Assembly (NCBI GenBank): GCA_017311315.1
Contig: CM029671.1
Span: 22,318,565-22,382,564 of the forward strand
Length of the DNA stretch: 64,000 nt
DNA from: Dendrocalamus latiflorus
Taxonomy: Eukaryota > Streptophyta > Magnoliopsida > Poales > Poaceae
Direction: 5' to 3'
Shown: in pieces, positions 11,681 through 22,429 of the stretch
Numbering within the stretch: the first letter of the stretch is position 1
Layout of the letters: the number at the start of each line of letters is the position of its first letter
Notes under the pieces: model-generated
Told to the model about the DNA's origin: nothing
Database searches by the model: none
Seen by the model: the letters and a program-made list of their open reading frames with translations, nothing else
Made by a program: the position numbers and the translations under genes

Positions 11681-12426
11681 TGTAATTTCTAGAATTCTTG
11701 AGAATTGTATAAGTTTTATTTGGATTTTCTGCTAGTTTCTAGGCTTTTCTTTGCTTTACGGATTTTTTGCAAAATTAAAATTTGAATTTGAATTTGATTC
11801 TCCCTCACTCTCTCCTGGGCTGACAAGTGGCCGGCCCAGATCCTTCTTCGCCTCATGTTGGCCCATCCTCACCATTTTCTCTTTCTCTCTCTTACCAACC
11901 AGCCCCACTTGTCATCCCCATCCTCTATCCCCTTCTTCCTTTCCTTTCTTCCTCCCTACCCTTTCCTAATCGGGTCCGGCGACCGAGCTCACCCAAATCT
12001 CGCCCCTTCCTTCCTCACCTTTCTCTAGATTCGAAATTATTGCACCGCACGAGAAGCAAACCCCCAAAATCTCACGCTCGCCTTCCTTCCGTGTCCCGTC
12101 TCTTTCCTTTCTTCTCACCTTGAATCTGCATCGTCATCAATCCGGCGAGCAATCCTCGCTCAGTGCCCCCTCGACCCTGTATATAGGACCCCCGAGCAAC
12201 CTCGAGTCACACCCCAGCCCTCCCCACCTCCAATTGTCTCTCTTGAGCCCTGAGAATCCTCAGCGCCGTGCGACTTTGCCCTTAGACCTCGGCGCTACTC
12301 CGGCGAGATATCGTCAATGCACCGAAGCCGCCCCGCCCTCGTCGACCACTTTGCCAAGCTTCTTCACCACCGGAGCACTGCCGTCGTCGACGATCGAGCC
12401 GCCTCCACCACCTTCCTCATTGCCGG
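11680..12426 (+). repeat. Possible gypsy LTR or leader-like sequence (low confidence)
   Basis: The stretch runs from an AT-rich lead with a repeated AATTTGAATTTG word into a CT-rich, GC-rich tail with GGGCTGACAAGTGGCCGGCC wording. This progression is common in LTRs of grass gypsy elements. The ORFs inside (11751-12437) are Pro/Ser-rich and look like translation of CT-rich non-coding DNA. No LTR partner or target duplication was found. Confidence 0.3.
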
Positions 12427-12664
12427 CGTTTTGGTAATTTCAGAATGCTAGTTTCGCAGCTGATCGTGGGTTTTGCGTCCCCATTATGAAGTGCATTCAT
12501 GCACAAAGAAGGTTTCGTAAAATCGACAGCATCTATATTTTACCAAAGATTTCCCCTAACATTACGTAGAGGAAAGCAATCTGAATGTAAAGCAGAAACG
12601 AAACAGAATTAAGCCGGCTCAGTTCTGACTGTTTTTTTTTTATTTCTGAATCTGCGCTTTGCAG

Positions 12665-12820
12665 GACGCAAAGGGGGTGTCGATGGCGGGCTTCGCCAGC
12701 TGGCTGATGTGGCGGTCGGCGTACCTGACGCGGGTGGTGAGCTGGAGGAACAGGTTCTACGTGGCAGTCAACTGGGCGACGACGCACGTGTTTGGCAGGG
12801 ACAACACCAGGATTGGTTGA
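12665..12820 (+). pseudogene. Orphan copy of the last NDA exon
   Basis: This is 156 bp in the same frame as the last exon at 22274-22429, preceded by the same CTTTGCAG splice acceptor and ending in TGA. The translation differs by one residue (His for Leu in the TT-VFGRD segment). The five upstream coding exons are missing, so it can only be an orphan exon. Confidence 0.85.
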
Positions 12821-13015
12821 CGACGTGCAGCGACTGGCTGGTTTGGCTGTGCTTCCTCTGAATAAAACACGGGAACGAGGGATTAGGCAGCCATCATTTT
12901 GTTTCATTTTCTATTTGTGCTCGTCCATGTATTGGCTACGATTCAATTGACTTCCACGGTTGAGAATAGAAAGCAAAGTTTTTTTAAGCTGGCAGTATCA
13001 CAATTTTAATGCGCG

Positions 13016-13032
13016 CCCCCCCCCCCCCCCCC
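13016..13032. repeat. Poly-C run (17 bp)
   Basis: A homopolymer C tract in the 3' flank of the orphan NDA exon. The intact locus has the same tract at 22626-22643 with 18 C, so it was present before the duplication. Confidence 0.9.
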
Positions 13033-13332
13033 AAGATTGTTTTCTTCATATGAGCATTGCTTGTGTCAGCAACACCGCCATATCTACTCCCTCAAAAAAA
13101 AAAAACAAGCGAGCGAGCGAGCGAGCATGATTTGCGCAACTCATAAGCAATAACAACTGCACATTCTCTATATTGATTTAAAAAAGAAGTAATACAATGT
13201 CACTTGTAACATCACAGTAACCCACTAACTATTTAAGATTACAGTCAGAACTAAGGAAAACACATACTTTGTTAATGGCACGATCTATCCGTGGAATTAT
13301 GCTTGAAGCCTATCATCTGAGATATGTGACAG

Positions 13333-13562
13333 TTAAAATGCTGCTCTCATAGCGCCCCTAGTTGAATCACGCTTCATCTCTGCAGCTTTCCCACTTCCTC
13401 GGAAGTACATGTACACTAGCTGCATCCATAATGTCAAAAAGGCTCAGATAATTCACTTCAGTAGAAATCAGATCGGTTGCTCATCGCAAGACTGACCTGG
13501 ATAACCCAGATAATGAGCAACGACTCGAGGCAAAATAATCCAAATCCAACAAAGTAGAAGAT
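13333..13562 (-). pseudogene. Orphan copies of the last two SCAMP exons
   Basis: Exon copies lie at 13562-13497 (starting IFYFVGFG) and 13419-13333 (VYMYFRGSGKA to MRAAF stop). They correspond to 23169-23104 and 23018-22932 of the intact gene, with a few substitutions. The first codon of the last exon is CTA instead of CAA. No upstream SCAMP exons accompany them. Confidence 0.8.
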
Positions 13563-13872
13563 CTGCACAAGAATTATATGAATTTCTTAGCCAACCAAAG
13601 AACTCTTTTGGCATCAGGAATCTGAAAGTTACCCTGGTAAGTTTCATCAAAAGTACAAAACTGTGGTTAGCATGCGTCAGGGGTTAGCAGCCACGCATGA
13701 TTTTCGTGAGACACAATGAGTCCGTGAGGCACACACATGATAGGTATGTCATTTTTCTGACAGACTCACTTTATAAGACAGAGTATCTCTACTATTTTAA
13801 AAAAAATTAATGATAATAATTCACCACCTTTCAATTAATGATGGTTCCTCCACCATAATACCACCTCTTTAA

Positions 13873-14838
13873 GAGCAAGTTTAATAGTATAGATAGCTGC
13901 TACCTCCAATACATTTCCATGTCATCAAAAGGTAAGATGCAGCCAACTCATACAATAAGCTAGCTATAAGGCCCCGTTTGGCACAGCTCAGCTTCACTAG
14001 TGAATCTGTTTTTTTAGATTCAGCTTCACGAGCAGCTTCACCGGTGAAGCTAAAGCTGTTTTAGAAAACTGTTTGGCAAAACAGCTTCACCAACAGCTTC
14101 ATGCATGGCTGAGAGAGGTCAATTGTCCAAGATGCCCCTGTCTACCTGACTTGTTCTAACATTTGGAGTTGTATATTTGTATATGGTCATATGAATTAAA
14201 AAAATAATATATTTGAGTGAGTATGAATTAAAAAATTAAAATAATAAAATAATAAAAAATTAAAATACGTGAACGGGAGAGAGCGGTGCGTACGCGAAAG
14301 AAAAAAGTGAACGGGATTTTTGTGAACTAAGCGGTGCGTACGTCTGAGGGAGAGAGTGGCAAATACGTGTAAATTTTTGTGAACTAGAGGGGCATTCGCT
14401 TCCTTGAATATGGGCCTGAGGGAGAGAGCTGTGAAAAGCTACTTTTTTCAGCTTCACCTCTCCCTATTCCTTTGTGAGAGCACAAAAAAAGGAGCTTCAT
14501 GGGTGAAGCTATTTGCAAAAAGGGTGTTTGGCAAAAAACAGCTCACAACAGCTCATGAAGTTGTTGGTGAAGCTGTGCCAAACAGGGCCTAAGTTGTCTC
14601 TACAAGAGCTCTCAATCATTTAATACATACATGAGTATTGGTCATTTAATACATGCATGGGTATAACAGTTAGTTCTATTGGTACATGCATGGATAACAC
14701 CTCTTTTCCTGTGCTATAGCCTGACTCTTGCATGGGAGCCGGCTTGGCTCTCTCTCTCCTTTTCTCTCCCCTCCACATAGGACTATGCTGACATGAATTT
14801 CCTTATAGCTATCACAGTCAGCCTTATTAAACTTGCTC
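13873..14838. mobile_element. Outer PIF/Harbinger (Tourist-like) MITE, TSD TAA, interrupted by a second MITE
   Basis: The ends GAGCAAGTTTAATAG and TATTAAACTTGCTC are inverted repeats. They are flanked by TAA at 13870-13872 and 14839-14841, the three-base target typical of PIF/Harbinger elements. The insertion at 13970-14589 splits it. Without the insertion and its TAA the element would be 343 bp, a normal Tourist size. No coding capacity. Confidence 0.8.
13970..14589. mobile_element. Inner Tourist-like MITE, TSD TAA, nested in the outer MITE
   Basis: The terminal inverted repeats are GGCCCCGTTTGGCACAGCT (left) and AGCTGTGCCAAACAGGGCC (right), about 19 bp with one mismatch. They are flanked by TAA at 13967-13969 and 14590-14592. 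The interior holds repeated CAGCTTCAC words near both ends, and a GCGGTGCGTACG word twice (14283, 14331). It lies wholly inside the MITE at 13873-14838, so it inserted later. Confidence 0.85.
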
Positions 14839-14841
14839 TAA

Positions 14842-16123
14842 TATGTTCGCTCCGTTCCCCCCCCCCCCAGACCCTGTTTGCGCCGCCACGTGTGTCCAAT
14901 GCCCTCGCGCTCGAGAAATTTTATTGTACTCGCGCTCACGTAATCGCCCGAGACCCTTGACCCTCTCCGGCTCTCCCGTCCCATTGTCTCTCATCTGCGC
15001 CGCCCTGGTGCCTTCTCTCCCTTCCATCGCAGCTCCCCCTCGCCCTTGCCAGCATCGGCTCTCCCCCCAGATCGCACTCCACCCGATCTCTCGTTGCGGC
15101 AACTTCTCGTCTCATCCTCCGCCTATCGCCACCGCCACCAGGCTCCTCCCCGGGCTGCAGCCTGCAGCCGCCCCCAACACCTTTATTAGCCCACCCCCTC
15201 CTGTAGAAAGAGAAGGGCTAGATGGGAAGTAGCCGCGGCGGAGCGTGTGGCGGTGGCCTGCGTAGCCACACTGGGGGCACGAATGGCGCATCGTGGCGGC
15301 TGTATTTGGCATCCTAGCATTTCTGTCTAGGTGGCGGCTTTCCTGTAGTGCGTGGTGGAGAGTACAACGCTGATTGGTTTGTTGACATCACTAGATGTGA
15401 GGTCCAATCCCCTCTCTGATGTAGGACATCCCAATTTCTTTGGTCTCCTTACATATTGAAACCTATTTTCTTGTTGTGTGCAGATCTGGCGGCTAGAGGA
15501 GCACACGATCCTCACTCGCAACATCTGGATCTCTCGATCTGGTTTTGAGGGGGAACAGAAATTTAAATTTCCTTCCCAATCGGAGCATTGTTAGCTCCCC
15601 GCTGTTGCATTCCATTGATGTGCCGCTCATGGTATTTTCTCTCATTAAAATCTTAATTGTCCTTGTTCTATTAAAAAAAATACTTCTCAGTTTTGTTGCC
15701 ACTATTCGATGCTTGCAAATTGGTTGATTAATGGGAGAATCTGATTTACTTTTCTGCATCACGGTTTTCTTTGTTGGTATAATCAGTTCTCATGATATTC
15801 TTAAGCAAATATGGTTGTTGAGTACAGCAAACATGGTTGTTGAGTACAACGTACATGGACATTGAGTCTGAATCTATATGTAAGATGACACAACAGTAAG
15901 CTCTACTTAGAACCATTCTTTTCTCCATGCATGACATATACTTGGTTCATGACTACATATTGATTTATTCTATCTGTAGTATTCTAAGGTGGGTTACTGG
16001 CCTATATGATCTGTTGCTTGAATTTCTATTGGAGATTTGCCATTTGGATAAGGATGCAATAAGTGAAAAGAATATACTGACAATGAAAGCCATGACGAGT
16101 GGTTGCCCGGTATTCAAGCACCC
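14842..16123. other. Region upstream of SOSS-B copy 1, no gene confidently seen
   Basis: Starts with a 12-bp C run (14857-14868) and a GC- and CT-rich stretch to about 15250, which encodes a Pro/Ser-rich 129-aa ORF of no known family (14843-15232). AT-rich sequence with no coding signal follows. The GC-rich part could be the promoter and 5' UTR exon of SOSS-B copy 1, because the gene body begins right after a TTGCAG acceptor-like site, but I cannot prove the link. Confidence 0.35.
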
Positions 16124-17058
16124 AAACTTGCCTCAGATTAGACGACCACAAGATGTTCGATCAAATGTCTAGTAGGAACTAACCACTACTTCAGCTTAAT
16201 TACGTGAACCCATACTTCACCAAGAGCCATGACCACGAATCCTATCAAGATCGGATTTTGCAATGCAAACATTAGCAGCTAGTCCATGTTGTTCTTACTC
16301 TACGGTGGCTTACGAACAGCAGCTAAAAATTAACAACATAACAACATGTTGCAGGCTGACGCGCCTGATGGTAGCGGCGGTGGCGGGGGCGGGACGGTGC
16401 AGCTCATGGACCTCGTCCCGGCGGCGACGAACACCGTGAACACCACGTTCATCGTGCTCGACAAGGCGGCCCGGCCGGCGCACGGGCACGGCCGCGACGG
16501 GAGGGAGGAGACGTGCCTGTCGCTCGTGGCCGACGAGACGGCGGCGGTGCATTTCCTGCTGTGGGGCGCGGAGTGCGACGCCTTCGAGCCCGGGGACATC
16601 GTGCGGCTCACGGGCGGCATCTTCTCCTATCACAGGGGCAACAGCCTCGTGCTGCGGGCCGGCAGGCGCGGCCGCGCGGAGAAGGTGGGCGAGTTCACCA
16701 TGCTGTTCGTGGAGACGCCCAACATGAGCGAGGTGAGGTCGGCGCGCGACCCCGGCGACCCCAGGAAGATGGTGCAGGAGGCCGTCGTCTCGCCGTACTC
16801 TCAGATCTTCAAGCCGCTGCACTGATCATATCATTCCAGCTCTTGGTCGTACTGCTCTCGTCAAACTGGACGCGTTTTGGTAATTTCAGAATGCTAGTTT
16901 CGCAGCTGATCGTGGGTTTTGCGTCCCCATTATGAAGTGCATTCATGCACAAAGTAGGTTTTGTAAAATCGACAGCATCTACATTTTACTAAAGATTTCC
17001 CCTAACATTACGTAGAGAAAAGCAATCTGAACGTAGAGTAGAAACGAAACAGAATTAA
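16124..17058 (+). repeat. Segmental duplication block A, source copy (SOSS-B gene and flanks)
   Basis: Bases 16124-16940 are duplicated at 27411-28222, and the 3' flank 16870-17058 at 12427-12615. The 27-kb copy differs by small indels upstream, for example loss of about 14 bases in the segment before the ATG, and by few substitutions in the gene. Confidence 0.85.
16346..16825 (+). CDS. SOSS complex subunit B homolog (OB-fold ssDNA-binding protein), copy 1
   Basis: A 159-aa frame matching the plant SOSS-B (hSSB1/NABP-like) family. In animals this subunit binds single-stranded DNA in the SOSS/INTS3 repair complex; the plant role is inferred from that. After a Gly-rich N-terminus (residues 6-14) comes the single OB-fold: VPAATNTVNTTFIVLDKA, CLSLVADETAAVHFLLWG, the signature ECDAFEPGDIVRLTGGIFSY, then VGEFTMLFVETPNMSEV and the tail SPYSQIFKPLH. 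The length fits a minimal family member. The ATG lies in ATGTTGCAG, so TTGCAG could be a splice acceptor and the true start could sit in an upstream exon. It differs from copy 2 at three residues, including Met for Lys (VQLMDL) and Ser for Trp (EVRSARDP). Copy 2 keeps the residues I expect for the family. Confidence 0.8.
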   Translation: MLQADAPDGSGGGGGGTVQLMDLVPAATNTVNTTFIVLDKAARPAHGHGRDGREETCLSLVADETAAVHFLLWGAECDAFEPGDIVRLTGGIFSYHRGNSLVLRAGRRGRAEKVGEFTMLFVETPNMSEVRSARDPGDPRKMVQEAVVSPYSQIFKPLH

Positions 17059-17563
17059 GCCCGCTAATTTCTTCGATCCATCATTCCAACCGAAGCTCAC
17101 GACCCAGAGAAGCAGGCAGCTGAGGCAACCAAGCCCAGAATAAAACGGTCTGATGAATGCACACGAAGATGCCACCGGCCGTCCGATCCTAGGATGGATG
17201 CAGCATCGATCGCCTCCCGAGGTGGCTCCGGCTGAGACGCGACCTGAACCGTGCGCCCGCGCAAGATCTGTATTCTTTTGACTTACCGTTTATAACTTTA
17301 TAACTTATAAGTTTAATAAATAACGATTATTAAGAGAAATCAAAATACGGAAGGTACTTAAAAAAAAAGAATAGACCGCTCGACCGGTACGTGACAGCTA
17401 GCATCTGGCGGAGTCGTACCTGGCATGCTGCACGCAGTGCCGAGGAAGAAAGAATTGAAGGGGCACGTGGCGTTTGGTTTGCTTCTTCTTGCTGCACAAG
17501 TCGAGCCGTGGGATCTCCCGGCAAGTCGGGGATCCCTCGTTCTATTTGGTACTTAAAAAGGAA

Positions 17564-17570
17564 TATATAA
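17564..17570 (+). promoter_or_regulatory. Probable TATA box of the NDA gene
   Basis: TATATAA stands about 30-40 bp before a GC-rich stretch that ends in a plausible 5' UTR donor at 17788 (ACCG|GTAATT). A strong acceptor (TTTGCAG, 18521-18527) precedes the coding exon, suggesting a 5' UTR exon of about 190 bp and a 5' UTR intron of about 740 bp. This is inferred from splice signals only. Confidence 0.5.
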
Positions 17571-17887
17571 ACAGACGGCGCGCGCGAGCTAGCGCGACTC
17601 TTCCTCTTCTCCGGATCTTTCAAGCCTCTCCCCATTACTATATATTTTTTTGTTTCCGTGTATATACTGTCTCTTGTTCCTCGGCTCCCCATTCTTGGTG
17701 TGGATTCCTCCCGGTTGGCCTGAGGCGATAGCGATGGGGGTCGCACGATGATGATGCTTCCCGTCGCCGTCGTGCTGATTTGCAACCGGTAATTCTTCCA
17801 ACTTTACATTGCTTTTTGCGTGTTTGTGGCGGTCGTGCACGGAAACGAGAGGGAGGCAGCTCACGACGACTGCCGTGAGGGGAGGGA

Positions 17888-17903
17888 GGGGGGGGGGGGG
17901 GGG
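17888..17903. repeat. Poly-G run (16 bp)
   Basis: A homopolymer G tract inside the predicted 5' UTR intron of NDA. Confidence 0.9.
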
Positions 17904-18628
17904 ATTGGAATCATCAAACCCGGCGGCGGGGGCGGCGGCTGACACAACGCGTGCACATTGTTGATTCCAAATTTCCATGGCGTTCGCATCAATTTTTCTC
18001 TGTTTCTATGCGTGATGTATCAATGAGTCCACCAGAATATTCCCAGGGAGGTACCGGTAGCTCTTGCTAGATGCGCGTGTTCAAAGTTGTCGTACTACTG
18101 ATTTGCTAGGCCAAGAATAATCAAAAGATGTATGGAGTGTACACCTTGACCGCTGTGTTGCATACTTGCATCACAATCATGGATCTTTTTTTTTTGTCTA
18201 AAGTACATACGAAGGAAGGTTCCCCTTCTCTTCGCCAAATTTCTTGGAGAACAATATGACAGTGCTCACATGTTAAATTGGAGTCGTATTTGTAGAGTTC
18301 GTAGGCTCCAGTTTTCTTGGGGATTGGTCAATAGCGACGTACTGTTCTCTTTCCTTGAGCTTTCCCAAAGAATAAACCATGTTCCTTTTGCGCTCAAAGC
18401 AAAGCCAAGTCACATTCCTCATGTTCTTTTTGCGCTCGTCTCGTCAGTGTATAAATATTCTCTTGCAGTTTTGCCATTAGTTTTGTATGCATCGGTGCTA
18501 ACTCCAGTTTGAACAATTGGTTTGCAGGTTCTTGCAAATCTTATAGCTGAGACAATTCTTCTTCCCAAATTATCCAAGTGACCACTACAATTCATACAAG
18601 ATACAGAGGGGTACAAATATTGCAGCAA

Positions 18629-21600
18629 ATGGCATTGTCTAGGATTGCGAGGAGCTCCCAGCTGTCGCAGTCCCTCTCAAGGATCGCCTCCAAGGGCAGC
18701 GCCGCCACGCCGGTGGCGTCCGCGCTGCGCAATGCCGCGGCGCTAGCTCACCGGAGCCAGCACGCCTCGTCGTTCCACAGCCTCGCGTTCGTCGGCCTCG
18801 CCGACAAGTGTGCGAGTGCCGGCGACCATCTCCAGCAGAGCAGGGGCATCAGCACGACGCCTCCGAGGCTGCACACCGCGGCGGAGCCCTTGGCGGAGTA
18901 CTCGGACGCCGAGGATACTGCTGCTTCTGCGGCTGAGGTGCCGGACCTCGGGCCGACGCGGCCCGGGGAGAAGGCCCGGGTGGTGGTGCTCGGCACCGGG
19001 TGGGCGGCCTGCCGGTTCCTCAAGGACTTGGACACGGCCGCGTACGACGTGGTGTGTGTGTCCCCCCGGAACCACATGGTGTTCACGCCGCTGCTGGCGT
19101 CAACGTGCGTCGGCACGCTGGAGTTCCGGTCCGTCGTGGAGCCCGTCAGCCGCATCCAGTCGGCGCTCGCCACCCGCCCGGGCTCCTACTTCTTCCTCGC
19201 CTCCTGCTCCGGCATCGACACGCGGAAGCACGAGGTGTACTGCACGGCGGCGAACAGCGAGGGGCTGCCCAGCAACCCGTACCACTTCAAGGTGGCCTAC
19301 GACAAGCTGGTGATCGCGAGCGGCGCCGAGCCGCTGACCTTCAACATCAAGGGAGTTCAAGAGAACGCCATCTTCCTCCGCGAGGTGAGCCACGCGCAGG
19401 AGATCCGGCGGAAGCTCCTCACCAACCTCATGCTCTCCGAGAATCCGGGTAAGCAACCACACCAACTTACAAATGCATTGCTAATTAGTTTGTGATTTCA
19501 TTGCGATTTTACTTCAGTTGTGGCTAAGTGTTGTTCGTTTGGTGATGCTGATGGTACAGGCTTGTCGGAGGAAGAGAAGCAGCGGCTCCTGCACTGCGTG
19601 GTGGTCGGCGGAGGCCCCACCGGAGTGGAGTTCAGCGGCGAGCTCAGCGACTTCATCATGCGCGACGTGCGGGAGATGTACGCGCACGTCAAGGACTACG
19701 TCAAGGTCACCCTCATCGAGGTACGTACGCACGCATATGCATGTTCTTGCACTGCGAAGATGTGAAAGAAAAAACGTTTTTTCCTGATCTTCCTGCTATG
19801 TTACTACCAGGCGAACGAGATCTTGTCTTCGTTCGATGTCGGATTGCGGCAGTACGCGACGAACCACCTCTCCAAGGTAACTGAACCTTCAATGGCGCTG
19901 TCAATTGCAACGAGATGCAGATTGTACTTGTGATTGATCTCAATGCTGTGAAATTGTTGTTGGTGACATGCAGTATGGAGTTAAGCAGGTGAGAGGCGTG
20001 GTGAAGGAGGTGCTGCCCACCAAGATCGTCCTGAGCGACGGCACCCACGTCCCCTACGGGCTGCTCGTCTGGTCCACCGGGGTCGGCCCGTCAGAGTTCG
20101 TCAAGTCCCTCGACCTCCCCAAGGCCCCCGGCGGAAGGTCAGTCCGGTTCCGTGAACACCATGAAACGACCAAGCGAAGCGAAACTACCTGAAAATCAAC
20201 TAGCACTGACATGCCTCATATCATATCGAAACTGAACATGCAATGCAGGATCGGCATCGACGAGTGGCTCCGCGTGCCCTCCGTCGACGACGTGTTCGCG
20301 CTGGGCGACTGCGCTGGCTTCCTCGAGCACACCGGGAAGCAGGTGCTGCCTGCTCTGGCGCAGGTCGCGGAGAGGGAGGGCAGGTACCTGGCGCAGCTGC
20401 TCAAGAGGGTGGCGAGGCAGAACGGCGACAAGGCTCACTGCGCCAAGAGGGCCGAGCTGGGCGAGCCCTTCGTGTACAAGCACATCGGGAGCATGGCGTC
20501 GGTCGGGCGATACAAGGCGGTGGTCGATCTGAGGGAGAACAAGGTAACCATTACTTGTACTCCGCTTATTTTGACTTAAACTTTTGACATCTAACTTATT
20601 TTTTTATTACGTATAAATTTCGTTTTTTTTGTTTTTTAAAGTTTTTTTATGATTCTTTTTTCTCTTATTCGTTTGCTGATGGGTTAACTTATTTTTTGTA
20701 TTTTTATTTTTTTAAATTTAGTATTACTTTGTTTGGATAAAAAAACTAAAACGAGATTTGACCGATGCAGCTTTTGGCTGAGAAATATGAAAAAAAAAAA
20801 CATTTTACTAGCGTCAATTCTTGTTCCAACGAGATGACTTTTGACCATTGGATCAACTCCATATCAACCGTTCAATCTAGCAATCTCACGGTATATCATT
20901 CACCCCTCTCTTTCCCGTTTACCATCCTGACACACCCTCCGGGCCATGGATTCCGCCATCCGACCACCGCCCACGGAGGAGAAGAATTGCTTCCCAAGCC
21001 TTGGTCCACCAAAATGCCCATGCCCGCACGCTAGTGGAGGCGCAGCGGGCTGCTCTGGCTGTAGGGGCGGCGCGACTACGTGGTGACCGGCGGGCGCGCA
21101 GTCTAAGCTGGCGGCAGCGCGGCCCCTGCAATCGACACGGGAAGAGGGAACCCGGCGCGGTAGGGGCTGGAGGCTCGACAGGTCGCGGCGGTGTCGGCTC
21201 ATCGGGCCCGGCGGCGGAAGCGGAGCGATGCGGCGGCATGCATGGTTTGGGAGAGCTTGGTGGCGGCCGTCATGTGACGGGGCCTGTGGCGAGGTGCCAT
21301 GGTGATTCACCAGTTGTCAAGTCCAACATGGTGCAGGCGACGGTCACCATGGCCGTGCGATGCCTGCGCCGTCTAAGGTGTGTGTGTTGGCCGAAGCGGC
21401 CACGGGATGGCCATGGAATGCCTCGGCATGGAGCCGAACAGCTATGGGGGAGACCTGAGGTCTCCGATTAAAAAAAAGAAAAATTAAAGAACAATATACT
21501 ATTTTTTTCTCGACTGACAGCATAGCCTGTCATTCCTCCTCCTCCGTGTTGCATCCCTTTCCTTCTCTGCTGGTGCAGCCACCTCCCCTCCCTTCTTCGT

Positions 21601-22429
21601 TGCTGCTGTAAATATTAGGTGGGCTGAGGTATGGTGGGGGCGGCAGGGGAATAGGAAACGACAGCGCAGTGAGACGATGAGATCGCCACCGGCCACCGGT
21701 GGTGGAGGCGAAGGAGGGTGCGGAGCTAGCCGCGCTGAAGAAAAGAGTGGAGGGGAGGGGAGGGGCACGGTGAGAAGAGAGGCGAGGAAGATGAGAGGAT
21801 GGTGGGAGCGGAGTGGCGACTCAGCGAGAAGAGAGTGGGAAGATCAATTCCGTTATATGTGTTTTGAACGGTATACCGTCCTATAGCTGCAACATGAACT
21901 TATGCAATTAAGGATAGAGAGGCCAAAAAAGCACGCGCACTTTTTTAGAGCGCCAGGATAGGTATATCTGTTAAGAAGAGGAGTACGCAAAAAACATGTT
22001 TTGTAAAAAACGACGGTAACTCTCTTTTTTTTGGAATACGCGATATTTTGGGTTTAACAGAAGGATAACCAGTTATACTTATCCCCAATGCTTGTTAGGA
22101 TATCCAAACAGAGTTTTATTAAAATCGTGCTGAAATCGGTTTTATTAAATCCGGTATTCACAAAACCCGTGATCCAAACAAAGGGCAAACGACCACTTCT
22201 TGATAAATGCATAATATGCAGCATAGGCTCAGTTCTGACTGTTTTTTTTTATTTCTGAATCTGCGCTTTGCAGGACGCAAAGGGGGTGTCGATGGCGGGC
22301 TTCGCCAGCTGGCTGATGTGGCGGTCGGCGTACCTGACGCGGGTGGTGAGCTGGAGGAACAGGTTCTACGTGGCAGTCAACTGGGCGACGACGCTCGTGT
22401 TTGGCAGGGACAACACCAGGATTGGTTGA
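18629..22429 (+). CDS. NDA: Internal alternative NAD(P)H-ubiquinone oxidoreductase (type II NADH dehydrogenase, NDA type)
   Basis: Coding exons: 18629-19448, 19560-19720, 19811-19876, 19974-20137, 20249-20543 and 22274-22429. All have GT-AG junctions and consistent phase, giving 553 aa. The N-terminus is rich in Arg, Ser and Ala (MALSRIARSSQLSQSLSRI), a typical mitochondrial presequence. Two dinucleotide folds follow: VVVLGTGWAACRF (FAD) and CVVVGGGPTGVEFSGE (NADH), with an Asp-containing GDCAGF later. The C-terminus (LTRVVSWRNRF to FGRDNTRIG) is the amphipathic membrane-binding end of the family. No EF-hand insert is seen, which separates it from NDB proteins. The Glu ending the second-fold strand (VTLIEA) favours NADH over NADPH. 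It oxidises matrix NADH and reduces ubiquinone without pumping protons. The last intron is 1.7 kb. Its last exon is duplicated at 12665-12820. Confidence 0.9.
20544..22273 (+). other. Long last intron of NDA
   Basis: A 1,730-base intron between GTAACC and TTTGCAG. It contains a T-rich part (20580-20760), a GC-rich stretch with unrelated ORFs (20900-21470 and 21499-21886) and an AT-rich tail. I see no element ends or nested gene. Only its last 50 bases occur in the copy at 12616-12664. Confidence 0.5.

Larger units (their letters stand above)
12427..13665 (+). pseudogene. Chimeric segmental-duplication scrap: SOSS-B 3' flank + NDA last exon + SCAMP last two exons
   Basis: Bases 12427-12615 match the 3' flank of the SOSS-B gene (16870-17058). 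From 12616 the sequence switches abruptly to the end of the last NDA intron, its last exon and its 3' flank (matching 22227 onward). It continues collinearly into the last two SCAMP exons, antisense, up to about 13665 (matching about 23275). Everything between 17059 and 22226 of the intact locus is absent. The pieces cannot make any of the three proteins. Similarity is high, with scattered substitutions and small indels, so the event is fairly recent. Confidence 0.85.

Noticed and set aside
11751..12437. Overlapping Pro/Ser-rich ORFs
   Set aside because: Low-complexity translation of CT-rich, LTR-like sequence; no conserved motif.
14843..15232. 129-aa Pro/Ser/Ala-rich ORF
   Set aside because: It follows a C run and CT-rich sequence, with biased composition and no domain. 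It is more likely promoter or 5' UTR sequence than a gene.
18743..19465. Long ORFs on other frames across NDA exon 1
   Set aside because: These are shadows of the GC-rich coding exon. Their compositions (Arg, Pro, Ala) are artefacts of GC-rich third positions.
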